64,000 nt of DNA from Bradysia coprophila (Eukaryota; Arthropoda; Insecta; Diptera; Sciaridae), in NCBI RefSeq assembly GCF_014529535.1, contig NC_050738.1, positions 9,147,410-9,211,409 on the forward strand, written 5' to 3'. A program made the position numbers and the translations under genes. Below are positions 11,679 to 24,128 of this stretch, piece after piece. How positions within the stretch are numbered: the stretch's first letter is position 1; every line of letters begins with the position of its first letter. The notes beneath the pieces were generated by a model that did no database searches, was not told the DNA's origin, and worked only from the letters and a program-made list of their open reading frames with translations.

Positions 11679-14096
11679 TTATGCTTGCCGCCTGTGACAG
11701 GTTAAACATATAACTGGCAAGTTACGAATACTTAAACTAACGGACGCATCCGACGCAATGAAATCTGCCGCCCAGAGATCTAATACGAGTTTTTCATTCG
11801 TAATTTGAAAAGTTTGAGGAAATTTTAAATTCACGAAAGATTCTTTTTTGAAAAACAAACTCTGGTCTCGAAACAAAGTTGCTTTTAGCATAATTAATGA
11901 TGAAAATTTCTCTTGGCGCAGCACATCTATATAGCAATAAGTCCTATAGAAAAAAAAAGTTAAATTAAGATCTATCTCTTTACGAATTAATTTCCAGTTT
12001 TGCAGCATATTTCTCTCCCATCACCGCAATGAAATTATTCAAAACTTATACCTGCATGATGCGTCTAATTTAACAAAGCATTTGGATAAGTTATGTGCTA
12101 ATATTCAATTCTCCTTGCCTTATCACATTATTTGGAGTAGAAATTAAGTTATATACGTTTCACGATGCATAAAATTTGAATAATTTGCACACAATTGCAT
12201 CAATTCAAGCAATGCTATTGAGCAATTTGTTCCAAAGATTTGTAGAATAGATTGTTTGATTTGATGATACTTGAGAGCTAAAACTGAACCTACCGCATAG
12301 AAAAAGAAGGATAAAGTGCAAGTTTAATTCCTATAATTTCTTATGTATATTGCTAAGCTGGTAGCTGGTTACTGCTGCTGTTCACTGATAATATCTTCCA
12401 ATATTCATCTCATACCGCATTCCATTTGGTTTATACTACTGTTTAACTATCCCTTATATCGTCTATTACGTAATCCCCAACATACCCACAATCTCTATTT
12501 GATATCTTGACTGAACAAATCTATTTTGTAAAGATGTGTATGGTGTTCATAATGTGAGAAGAACTTGGATATCATATACTACTGTTGCTGAACAAAACTA
12601 AACTTGAAGTCAATATTCTGTGTCATCAACACATAAGTTTATTTTGTTTAAATGCTTAAGGGTCGTCTTGGATCTTGATAAATTGCTTTACTTTGAAGTT
12701 CTGTAGTGTTCTGTGGTTCTATTTAATACAGCTTAGACAAAACCGAATCTGCCTCTTGTAAAGCAATAAAATAGAGGGTAAAGGACGTTTAAACGATTCG
12801 ATGTACGTACAGAAACGAAAGTGTTTGGTTACTTTATGTAATTTGTGAAATTATAATTCACATATTTCGGTTGAAAGGGATCACGATTTTATATTGTTTC
12901 AAAGTTTGAAAGTTTCGTCGAAGTATTTTAAACTCTTTGCTGTAGGTTTTCATGAAATTACTTAAGTATAACCATTAGAAGAGACATTCCAGCGACAATA
13001 TTAATTGCCACATCTTCCTTAATTTCAAAGTAACAGCGGTTCGTATAATCAAAGAAGCTAATTTGCTTTTATCTATCCACGTTTCGGAGAAAGAAGATGT
13101 ATATTAAATATTCATGTCGTCTTCTTATCTCCCAGTCATGGTATTGCGACAAAAAAAAAATTATTTAAAAAAAAAATATTTTTTGAGGTAAATATCATCG
13201 ATTTGATATTGTTTATAAGGCACAAGAGTGCCATCCGAAAACGAAATTCTACCTTGCCGGAATTTGAAATAATATTTTTTCTATGGCATAGTGTACGGCT
13301 TTGCAGAGATTTAAATCGAAAATTCTCATCGTCATTATAATCTTATTTATTGTAGGATTTACCTACACCGTAACGGATTTAGAAAATTTATTATTGACGA
13401 TGTGCGTTAAATATATTTTTTCCCTCCAGAAAATTGTCAACGTTCCATGGAGAAAGAAGGTGATGCAAAAGAATGGACTATGGTATGGCATATATTGCCG
13501 TTTAATGTTAGGTTTTTGTCCCAGTACAAACGGTGAATTTAGGCCAGAGTTACCATAAATTTGCAAATAATGGCACAGTTCCGCTACATGCTAACATTTC
13601 AATTTATGTCGAAGTCATACCATCGATTCTTCAATGCTGCGTATTTCGTTCAGAAATGATGAAGGTAGTTCAAAGTTTACATTTATAATTATTTCGAAAT
13701 CAGCGCACTGTTGAACAATTTCGATTGAAATTTTTATTCATTGGCAGAAATAGTCTGATGATTTTACATTTTCAACTATGATTCGCTAGACTTGTTCGTA
13801 AGCAAATTGGTATAGTGTTCTTAGATCATTATCGCCATGGTCGAAAGACGTATTTAATTTTTTCTCAGTGGTCGAATGTCCTATAATTGATTCGGAATAT
13901 TGTGCCTGTCTGTCTTAATGGCATGAACTCGTTGTTGATGTATGCTTAGCATTCGATTTAACCACAAATAATGATGACTTGGTTGACAATTCAACAAATG
14001 AAGATGCACTACACTTCTTACATATAGAAGAATCAAATAGTCGAGTGGGCAGGGAATATGGCTTATGATGGATTGAAAACAACTTTCGCACTTACG
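11679..14096. other. Intergenic, no gene seen
   Basis: This is AT-rich DNA. The longest frames (for example 13301-13558 plus and 11679-12008 minus) have no recognisable domain, are overlapped on the opposite strand and lack plausible splice partners. I see no clear repeat structure. Confidence 0.4.
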
Positions 14097-14584
14097 TATA
14101 TCGTCGGCAACATAACTAAAGGGTGTATCTCCGATATCTCAGAAACTACTGAGCCGATTTTGATAAACTTTGTTTTCCTTGAAAGGCAGTGAGGAGTTAT
14201 GAATTTTGAGCCCGACATTAAGCCATATGGTTTGTAAGATATTGTCGAAAAACTGAAAAAACAGTTGTTTTTTTAAACAAAATTTGTAAAACGTTTGAGC
14301 CGATTTTGATAAAATTTTATTTTTCCCTGAAAGGTAGTAAAAGTAATGAATTTTAAGCTCGATATGAAGTCAATTGGCCATACGGTTCAGGAGTTATTGA
14401 TTGTGGAAAAACTGAAAAGTCTCTAGAGAATACGACGGAAAGTGCTGATTTCCCTGAACTTTTTTTATGCTCAAAATTCATAACTTGGTACTACCTTTCA
14501 CAGAAAAAAAAAGTTTTTCAAAATCGGTTCAGTAGTTCCTGAGATATCGGAGATACGCCATTTAGTCACGTTGCCGACGATATA
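14097..14584. repeat. Foldback element, 488 bp
   Basis: The terminal inverted repeats are about 65 bp: TATATCGTCGGCAAC...TATCTCCGATATCTCAG on the left and the same read on the opposite strand at 14520-14584, with few mismatches. The interior carries two direct copies of a GAGCCGATTTTGATAAA-type block. There is no coding frame, so it is probably a non-autonomous DNA transposon. Confidence 0.75.
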
Positions 14585-14676
14585 TGTTTGTGTGAAACAC
14601 TTGCTGATTTTCATTTCTTTTAAAGTGACTTCATTTGTTGTGACAAGTGTTTCATTATATAAGTGAGCACTAGCAA

Positions 14677-15778
14677 CTAGGCCCCACCTGTTGGGTGGGT
14701 CAGATCCCTCGACTGTTTGTCTGAGCTTCTCAATAGTATTTTTATTGACAATGATTTATTGATTTATTTCAAGGAAATGTAATTTCGTATGTTGATTGCC
14801 ACAAAAACGCATTTAGAAGAAGAACTACTAGAACGGTCTAATAAATCTCTCATTGATGATTTAATTCTGTTTAGTTTCACAGAAAATCTTCGAAACTATG
14901 TATATAAAATACCCCGGTAAAAAATGACGTATGTTTTCAATAACATTTAAACTCGTGTCAATTGCGGCCCTCGCTTCGCTCTGGCCGCAAACTTCACACT
15001 CGTTAATTTTTGTTCTATTTTTTCGGTTTTGTTTACAAGGCAAAGTCACATAACAAAAAAAAATACTATTGAAATAGATACAAAAATTCTGTTAGCAGCT
15101 TGTTCGTTAGACCAACATATCTTAGAACCTAACCTCAGGAATTGATTCCATTCTCCACCAAACATTTTGTTTTTAAATCTGTTGAGAATTACTCCAGTTG
15201 TTGTGTTAACAAAAAGCAGAAAAGGCTTCTTCGAGAACTACTCCCAGACGGTTGAACCGATACCGCCCATTTGCGAATTTGACCTGAGGATTTCACTACT
15301 TCGTCGAATAAAAAAAAGTTTTTGAAAATCGGTTGAACTTTGCTCCAGTTATCGTGTTAACAAAGAGCAGAAAAGGCTTCTTTCAAGAACTACCATTAGA
15401 TGGTTGAACCGATACCACCCATGTTCGAACTTGACCTGAGGATTTCACTACTTCGTCGAATAAATTTTTTTTTTGAAAATCTGTTGAACTTTGCTCCAGT
15501 TATCGTGTTAACAAAGAGCAGAAAGGGCTTCTTTCGAGAACTACCACCAGATGGTTGAACCAATACCGCCCATTTTCGAACTTGACCTGAGGATTTCAAT
15601 ACTTCGTCGATTAAAAAAAAGTTTTTGAAAATCGGTTGAGATTTACTCAAGTTATCGTGTTAACAAAGGGCACAAAATTTTACCTTTAACGTTTTTTCAT
15701 CACATTTCCATACATTTTTAATCATAGTGAACGTGTTATGTACGGTGTATTTGTTTTCGTAAAAACCATGACTTACAG
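14677..15778 (-). mobile_element. Helitron-like element with 151-bp tandem repeats
   Basis: Read on the minus strand, the element ends with a 6-bp-stem hairpin (CCCACC CAACA GGTGGG), then GCCTAG followed by host T. This resembles the hairpin + CTAG|T end of Helitrons, although the hairpin sits closer to the end than usual. The other end (CTGTAAGTCATGG on the minus strand) matches the corresponding end of the element at 47336-49205 (CTGAAAGTCAGGG). Both also share a GCGGCCAGAGCGAAGCGAGG motif. There is no Rep/helicase gene, so it would be non-autonomous. A central tandem array is typical of some dipteran Helitron-like elements. Confidence 0.5.
15184..15665. repeat. Tandem array, about 151-bp unit, three copies
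   Basis: The landmark CTCCAGTT...CGTGTTAACAAA recurs at 15192, 15343, 15494 and (as CTCAAG) 15646, giving periods of 151, 151 and 152 bp. Each unit also contains GACCTGAGGATTTCA and ACTTCGTCGA. A diverged single unit is present at about 48960-49085. The 84-residue minus-strand frame at 15396-15650 is a by-product of the repeat. Confidence 0.85.
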
Positions 15779-15937
15779 TCAAGGGAATAACTTTCTTTAA
15801 AGAATTCTTTTGTTTAAAATTTTTGCTAAGTCCGTTATGCAAATTACGGCAGATTACACACCACTTATTTTATCGCCGTTATTAGATGAATAGTCGTTTA
15901 AATTAGGCTTGCTTTCAACAAACGAACGTATTTATCA

Positions 15938-16246
15938 AAGCACCTAGCATAGCAACAGCATATTTAGTGTATCAAAATACTAATGCTATGAATCACAATA
16001 CAAATAATGATACGCATGGTTTTGATGGTACTAAATATAGTATATTATAGGGGTAAACCATTATGCTAAGTAAGTGGCAATTTCGTGAATTTTTTTACCT
16101 TTCTGCCATATATTTCACGTCAAAACTACGAAATCGCCATACTCACGAACTTGACGAACCATAATGGTTTACTCCTATAAATACTATAGTATTTTGACTA
16201 AAAATTTTTGACACATTTAATACGGTGTTACTATGCTAGGTGCCTC
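15938..16246. repeat. Foldback element, about 309 bp
   Basis: The outer inverted ends are GCACCTAGCATAG and CTATGCTAGGTGC. An inner pair (GGGGTAAACCATTATG / CATAATGGTTTACTCC) and an innermost one (GGCAATTTCGTGA / complement of TACGAAATCGCC) make it multiply nested. There is no coding potential. Confidence 0.65.
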
Positions 16247-19200
16247 GTTTGAATGCAAAAAATACATTTCAGTTACACGTGTAACAGGTGCAAACTTTAA
16301 CAAAAAAATCAAAGAATAAACTTTCCTAATTTCCGATCAATTTTGATTCACAAAAATAGAAACGCGAAAATGTTTGAAAATAACTTCCCTCACTCCCCCA
16401 AAAAGCGTACATACTTTGCAATATACTTAGTTAACGCGCCCTAATCACAGAAGTAAAATCATTACTTTGCCAAAAACGTATTACATGTACCTAAAATACC
16501 ATTACATTCACTGCGTAAAGATCAAATTTCCCGAATAATAAAATATTTTAATTTTTAATGACTCAAATCTGAACAGTACGCCATTTTCTCGCACGATAAA
16601 AACGAAGGGATGATGCCGTTCATACACACAATGTTTGTATGTAAACGCCTGTGTGTAGATTCTTTTTGCGCCCAAATCATATCTAAAATCCAATTAATAT
16701 GCATAAAATCAAATTTCCTTGTTTCAATATTCAGCCACCATCTAACAACCGCACCATATAATATCTAAATTAATCTCAGAGGACAACACGAAATTAACAT
16801 AAAATCTGATTGGATACTTTATACTCTCATAGTCTTTGCAGAGTCATTCACCCTAAATATATATAACATTTATCCAAGCAAAATGCAATAACATGCCATA
16901 AAATCATATTTACGACGCTTATGTCATATAAAAGATATAAGTTCCCAATAAATATATGGAACTAAAAACAAATTACGTAAATGATTAGGTTGCATTCGTA
17001 TAATATGGCCATATGGTTGGTGGTGTTGCTGATGCATGTATATGTGTATACATTGTAGTTGTACAGTGTAGCGAGTAGCATCTATTTGAATGAATTTATA
17101 TAAAATAGAATGGGGGGTTGGCTGTAGGAAACCGCTGAAATGCGTTCTTTTGTAGTTTAATGGCATGGTTTTAAAATGTTTTATGATTTTTACGATTTGC
17201 AGCATTTCCAAATGCCAGACGTCACCCAGAGAGATAAAAGAAAATTTTAAACTTTCTTTCTAGGAATTACATTTTAATTTGCATTGAGGTACCACTTAAA
17301 TGTTGATAAAATTATTATTATTATTGCATTTCACATTTATGTATTATATTTGTTCAAACAATAATTTTCAAGCTTTCCATTAATTTCCATCGCAATTAGT
17401 GTTTGAAACAAAAGGGGCGACCATTTCCAACAATTTAAAAAAAAATCGCTTGTACAATCAGTATACACTTACAGCATGTTCTGGTTGACAGAAAAGCAAT
17501 AAAAATCCGCTGCCGTTAAAATGAAAAATTTTTCTTCACGCTAACGCTCTGTACGAATGTGATGAATAACTTGAAAGTCTAATGAAAACAAGGGTGATTC
17601 ATGAATTTCCCGTTCCTCTCTTGTGTCATGTGTTTTCTTTTCTTGTTGGCGTCTTTTTTATTCGACTTAACGAATACACACTGTGATACCAGTTGTCACT
17701 TTAGGAAATAAGGTTTTTTTTTTGGAAAATTTAAAGTGACAGCTGTCAACAATTGACGGAAAATTGTGGGGTAGATGGAAGGGGAGTAGCATATCGTATT
17801 TCTAAACATTGAATTATTTTTAATTTGCACTTAGGAAGTGATTCCAGCCTGGCTTTAATTTATTTATTGTAATATGTCTTGAGTCATTTTCTTTCAATGT
17901 TTATACGACATGACAAGTGGGTCTGTATCATTGACATGAAAAATGTACTTGAATGAAATTGACCTGATTCGCTCAAAAATGAAATTAAGTAATCGGCTTT
18001 CACGTCATTCAGGCATGTATTATACAGTCAGAGTTGTACATATTCATTGCGAAAAACTCGATGACCGGATAATGGATGAAATCTGCATTGGTATGCTACA
18101 CCTACGATATTCAATTTCTTTCTCTATCTATCATGGAACTACAAAAAAAATACGGCAAAATCATCCCTTTAATTCAAATCCGATTAAAAAACATTTACCG
18201 GGTATTTCCATATTCGCTCGGCCCTGATGTATAAATTGCTTTAATCGAATTACATGAAATACGATTACGCATTCGAGCATAGAGAATTTAGAGTTCAAGA
18301 GTTCTTCTTTTGAGTAGTTTTGTTCCGCTTTTCAATACAATGAACAAACGGTGAGTTTTTGCACGTTAAGTGTACCATTATATTCGATGTTTGTACTTAA
18401 CGGTTTAATAAATCATCATCATCATCCCAATTGTAATTAGACTCGTGTGAATTATACTCAGTCTCTTGAATTTGTAACCAGACGAGCAATCAAAATTGCT
18501 AAGATCGACATTTAGTGTCAATATGAATTACCTTTGCTGTGTTTCTAGACACAATATTTAGAGAGGGGAAATATGAACAGAAAATGTATGGATCTGGAAC
18601 TTAAACAGCGTAAAATGGCATGGAAAATGTTATACAAACACCTTTATTTATGTTTGTGATGATTGTGTTGTGTCACTAGTAAAGTAATATGGCTGGCTAT
18701 TCTCCGAACGCATGTTAAAAGCCTCCGGCTCGTGCCGTAAATCTCAAATTCGCTAAAAAAATCCTTTTAGCATAAGTTCGAAACAAAACCTCGGACAGAA
18801 ACAGAAATAACTCGGGATAAAAATAAAAAGTCTCGTTCAAGTGTGTCAACAAAATACGCACGGAAATTCTACTTTTCATCTTTTTATCCCTTCTTACGGA
18901 AAAGAATAGTTCTTCATTTCACGGTTAAAAGTCTATTTGAAGAATGTCCTGGCCAAAAATACGTCACTAAGTCATACAAATCTTTGGATAACATGTATAA
19001 TATCAGTCTCAGGGTCAAATATCAACATGGTACAGATACAATCCTTTTTTGACATTCGATCATGTTGCACACGGACAAGTTCAGCGAATCATAATTAAAA
19101 TGAAATTTCATTTGTACTTTTATTACATCATTGTATCAGTACCACTGTCGGCATGGCCTGATGAGAACTGCACATTGAATTGCATATTACTACAAAACGG

Positions 19201-20473
19201 CTTCAAACGTATTTAATTTTCTCTCAGATCGAAACAGTGGTTATGTTATGTTCTTCGAACTATTTAACTAAAAAAGCGAGGTAGTGTTCTCAAGTAAACT
19301 ATTTTAGTTGGCAATAAGACAAAAAATGGGATGATGCAGCGAGTAAACTTGCTCCGACTCCGACTTCACATCTCGAACTGGGGACCTTGCCACACCCAGT
19401 TAAGTAGGTCAAGGCTTGCATTCATTGGTTTAAAGCAATATCAAACCTTCAAGCTATCCTTTTTTCCTTTTGCCCGTCAAGTTCACTCACATACTAGATA
19501 AGAAAATGCTACAGCTGATGTTTACCCGTCCCTGAGCGAACAGCGCTGGGTCGCCACTTGAGTTGCTGACAATAATATACCTCTGTGTGGACAAAGGTAA
19601 CTAACAACAACCGTTGCGTTTATTCTAACAGTTCTAACAATTTTTGAAATTGACCTTTACCATGCATTACCGTGTCTCTTAATATATCCCACATTCGTCC
19701 TCAGTTGTCATCTTTTCCATTCTTGACATATTAGTTCACTCTATTGATTCTGCATGCGCGTGTGTATACAAATTACTCCAATGCTGTATAGTAGAAACAG
19801 AAACATATTAGTATTTACTCTCACTTTTCTACACAATCGACTAGTCTAATCTTTTGGCATGACGATGAATAAACACAACTTAGGAATGCCATACCTTCTC
19901 ACACTAATCGCGGCCTGAACAGACTAATAAACACAAGAGCTGGCCTCACACGTTTTAAAGAATCCTTACAATTTTAGGAGATCCTCATGAGCCCCCGTTC
20001 GAGCTTCCCAAAAATCTAATCTTTCTTGCGAGTGGCACGCGACTACTCCTACACCAAAGTTACATTTCACGCTTCCTTCATTCAGTCGTTTTCCTGAGCT
20101 TCCATCCCAGCATACGAAAAAGAAAAAGTTCGACTTCGCGGTTCCGAGATGGAGTGGAGTCAAAACTAACGACGCTCTGCTCGACATTTTTCTTACTATG
20201 CTTGTGGTACAACATGAATTCTGTACATCATACGATTTCCCTATAATCAAGGCCATAATGTAATGAAATATTGAAAAGTATTGATCAAAAGTGTCACACT
20301 GTTGAGGAAAATTATATACTAAGTATCAGGACAATATTACAAAGGCAATGACTTGACAGTAGACATGCGAGTCTTGTAATTTGAATTTTAAAGGACAGTA
20401 AATCGATTCCTTGTACTGGATTTTTGCCAGGTCAGTTTAGTGTTGCTTTTCAAACGTTTAACACGCCTTAAAA
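16247..20473. other. Intergenic, no supported gene
   Basis: I found no gene with recognisable features. A tRNA-like B-box word (minus strand, CCCAGTTCGAGATG, near 19365-19385) hints at an old SINE at about 19330-19470. At 19966-20256 (minus) there is a 96-residue frame of noticeably higher GC than its surroundings, ending 218 bp before the odorant receptor ATG. I do not recognise its product. Confidence 0.35.
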
Positions 20474-21808
20474 ATGCATTCCATTCAAATTCACAAATTT
20501 ATTGCTCTGATAATATCTTTCCTCTATCTTATTGGTGTTTGGCATCGCGGAGATAAATCTACAGTCAAGGAGATGCAGAGAAAGCTATTTTTTTGCATTC
20601 AGAACTCACTTTTTGTGTTATCAATTGGTTTTGGATCAATCGCAAACGATAAAAAGAACATGTCTATATTCTTAGCGGAAATATCAGTAGGAGCTGCGGT
20701 CTTGTCAGTAAAACTTTGGCTTTTAGTTTGGAAGCAGAACAAAATTCTGGATTTATTACCTCAAGTTTGTGTCTTTTCGATTCGAAATGGTGACGACTAC
20801 AAGCGCTCCAGCGACAAACTTCGAGGATTCGTAAAATTTGCGCTTGTTTTTATAAGTGCTGCAGCTTTTGCTGCCTTCTTATCAACTCTAGGCTTACCGT
20901 TATTTGGAAGTGAGAAAACAATATTTATGGAAATTGCATTTCCCTTGGATTATAGGAACAAAGAAATTGCATTCTGGATCGCAATCACTTTTATGTTCAT
21001 TGGAACTTCCTTGTCAGTCGTTTCTTTGCTATTTACAGTCATGTGTTGGTATCTACTTTTGAGTTGTTCTTTGAGATATGAAGTGCTGGGAAGTGAGTTG
21101 AAGAATTTGGGACGAATTACCAAAAACGTAAATGAAGAAGTGCCGGCAAAGCAGATGCACAACCGCTTTTTTGAAGATCTCAAGGCCTCAATTGACACTT
21201 ACCCACATTCAGGGAAGTGTGTAACTATATTGCATTGTAATCGGTTGAATGAATTATCAATTTTAATTTTATTTCCTAGATTGACCAATGATGTGGAGTC
21301 CTTTTTTTCAGACCTATTTTTTATTCAGTTGGGAACTAGTGGCCTATGCATCTGTAATTCAGTTTATTGCCTAGCATTTGTGTGTTATAGTACTCGCGTA
21401 TACTCGCGAACGTTTTTATTTGTTCAATCTTTTATAGAATATCGGTGGCAATTCATTCGAACGGCTTCTTTATTTCCTTGTCTTCTTCTACTTCATATCT
21501 GATCTATTTATCATAACGTACTTCGGCAATGAGATTATGCTATCGAGCAATCGTCTCTCCTACTGCTTATTCGAATCGGACTGGTACAATCAGCCGCAGT
21601 CAACGAAAAAATGCGTTGTAATCTTTGGTGAACATTTGAAGCAACCGCAACAGCTCGTGATTTGCAAATTGTACCCGCTAACTCTGGAGACATTTACACG
21701 GGTTTGCTTTTGCAATTAAAATGATTTGTACAATTTGGAACGAAAGCTTTGTTTCAGATTTTGAATTCAGCCTACAGCATGTTCAATATTTTAAAAAGTT
21801 TTCAGTAA
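20474..21808 (+). CDS. Insect odorant receptor, four exons, 385 aa
   Basis: This is a seven-transmembrane odorant receptor of the insect Or family (7tm_6), expected to form a ligand-gated cation channel with Orco in olfactory neuron dendrites. Exons are 20474-21216, 21280-21379, 21438-21701 and 21758-21808. The three introns are 63, 58 and 56 bp; the first two use the weak donor GTGTGT. The first intron is a multiple of three without a stop, so an unspliced reading looks open across it. Family signatures: PLDYRNKEIAFWIA (about residues 155-170), LLLSCSLRYEVLG before the long loop, FFIQLGTSGLCIC in exon 2, and SYCLFESDW...LYPLTLETFTR in exon 3. Exon 4 gives ILNSAYSMFNILKSFQ and a stop, the usual Or C-terminus. 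The length is typical. The ligand cannot be predicted. Confidence 0.92.
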
Positions 21809-21948
21809 AATAATTCCTCAGGAAGGAAGGATGGGTGGATTAACAAGTTTTGGTGAGCACAAACCGTGCAATTAGAATGTTATAGAGCAAACAAAATTAT
21901 TGTTCTTGTGAAAGAACCGTGATTTTATTTCGAACCGCATAATACAGT

Positions 21949-22040
21949 CGACGTCAGTTAAATTTTAACATGCATTTTCTTCAATCGTTTTTCAGCTGGT
22001 GCTCTTATACAAACAAAAGTGTCACACATTTTATAATGAT
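21949..22040. repeat. Half copy of MITE family A
   Basis: CGACGTCAGTTAAATTT followed by TTTCAGCTGGTGCTCTTATA parallels the left half of the copy at 37240-37414 (CGACGTCAGTGAAATTT...TTGCAGCTGGTCCACTCATA). No matching right half was found. Confidence 0.45.
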
Positions 22041-23699
22041 GATCGTGATGAACTAGGATGGGGGGTTCAAAAACTAAAAAGAATTCAACAGCACAACCCT
22101 GCCAATGGCAGTGTGCTATCATACAGTGACAATTTACCTTCAGCATCTACCGTTTTGGTACCTTCCATCAGATTCACAAATGCCTCATACCTGGTTTTGA
22201 TTTTAGCCTTTAAATGAGCTTTCTATAGATTGGATATTTCACTTTTCGCATTTTGATTGACAGCTTTTTCGTTTACCAACGACCGATGCAAACGTGTTAC
22301 AATCTGTTGAATCTGTTTATAAATGAAAACACGTAAGATAAAACGGATAATGGAAGTTTAATGAGTTGGTTGCTTTATTTTTCTTGTTTTCATATATGAT
22401 CGTGACTCCACGACAAAATGAGTTAATGATAATTATACGATATCTGCGTGCGTGTCCTGATGTAAATCCCATAGAAGTTAATTATAAATGAAGTCTACGT
22501 CGGTATAATACATATTCCCTAAACGTACAATGCGGTTGTTTTCAATAAATTATGATGAAACAAGTACTCCTTTCAGCGAAATGTTGATTATTGCATATCA
22601 AAACAGCATAGCCTAATGAATATTGCTGGTGTACAGATAGATTATTAAGTCGTACACGTTCATAAACACCAATAAGATGTACAACACAACATAAATATAT
22701 GTAAACAAAATTTGTTGTTGAAGGAATGGAAGGTATGTATAAAATCACAACTTACTCGAGCGACACGCAAAACATTCTCATTAACAACCTTAAATTGCAA
22801 TCGCTGAATGCATATTGAAGTTATCGTTCATCGAACAGTTCGACAATATGAAAATCAAGCAACGTGATTTATATCAATTTAGGTGCTTTGGCGTTTATCT
22901 GGAAATATGTTTAAATTTGTGATAAATATTTACAACTGAATAATATTTGATGAATTGCCATAACAACCATTTGGTCCAATTCTTATTCAAGCATATCAAG
23001 TGGAAAATTATTTACTTTTCCAATGAAAATATAGTTTCAATTTGTCGATCATTCGACACTGATGGCTTTACTTTGGTACTGATATCATGACCTATTTCAC
23101 ATACTGTTTCTATGTGGGAGGAATGTAGTGTAATGCAAATTTTGCTAAAGTTAACAGGCCATGCATGGTGACTGTGCCAAAGATATCAGTTTCCCAAAGG
23201 CACTGATGCCCTTTTCACATGCAAAATTATTGCAAATCATAATTAAAAATGAAATTTTCTACTCCATACCAGACAATATAACGATTCATGGCGTAACTCA
23301 CGAAATTTTTCCATAAGTCACACAATAACAGATAACAGGTCTTTGATTATCCTGGTTGGTTTTATTATCGAGCATATTCCGTATTACAAATTCGAATAAT
23401 AATTTTTGAATATAGCACAGAGGCCATATGCGTTGGACCCATTGTGGTGCACCATATCACTGAACCAAGCACTAGAACAGATTTCTTTAACGGATATTTA
23501 GCCTCTCTAATATTATAGTACGGTTGTATAGGTTGTAAAATCTATTCTACTGCTTCGTTGTAGATGCTATGGCTGCACCATTCTAATTGGCTTTTGTCGT
23601 TTTGTTTTTGATGTGTATCCTTCCTTATATACTTGAGGTGTACGAGTTTGATTTTATTTGAATGTTTGTTTGAAAATATGTGGCTCTATAACAAGCAAT
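22041..23699. other. Intergenic, no gene seen
   Basis: This is AT-rich DNA with only short frames of random character. No strong inverted or tandem repeat was noticed. Confidence 0.4.
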
Positions 23700-23703
23700 G
23701 ATA

Positions 23704-23906
23704 CGCGTGTGGAAATTCACGATATCCGCGGTATCCTGGATACCGGGAAGTTTTCAGAAAAATTCTTTAGATACCGGGAAATCGAAGAGATCGGGAAAAA
23801 TATGGAGCGAAAAATCAAATTTACGATTTTAGATACCGGGAAATTTGACTCGGATACCGGGAAATTTGACTCGGATACCGGTAAGAAAACAAAATTTCCA
23901 CACGCG
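23704..23906. mobile_element. Small TIR element with internal direct repeats
   Basis: The terminal inverted repeats are CGCGTGTGGAAATT and AATTTCCACACGCG. They are flanked on both sides by GATA (23700-23703 and 23907-23910), which fits a 4-bp target duplication. Inside, the phrase GATACCGGGAA occurs repeatedly, with two perfect adjacent copies of a 21-bp unit (starting GATACCGGGAAATTTGAC) around 23832-23880. Open frames on both strands here are produced by the repeat. Confidence 0.6.
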
Positions 23907-23992
23907 GATAATGATGCGAACCTGTACGGCCCTGTACCTAACGAGCTTTCTTTTGCATATGAGCGGTAAATCGTAATATTGGTATTATCAAC

Positions 23993-24128
23993 GCACTTCA
24001 AGCAAAAGTGATCATAGTTGACAGCTGCCACAGATTACTATTTTTTATGAAATGGTTTTTTTACAGCTGTCAAGTTTCACCGTCAACTTTCAGTACCCTA
24101 TTCAGAGTACCGCTCATGCTTGAAGTGC
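23993..24128. repeat. MITE family C, copy 1
   Basis: The ends are GCACTTCAAGC and GCTTGAAGTGC, with GACAGCTGCC and a weaker internal inverted pair (ACAGCTGTCAA). The same order of words is found at 25876-26005 and, without a clear right end, at 35446-35540. Confidence 0.65.

Noticed and set aside
15396-15650. 84-residue minus-strand frame with internal repeats
   Set aside because: Lies within the 151-bp tandem array and repeats with it.
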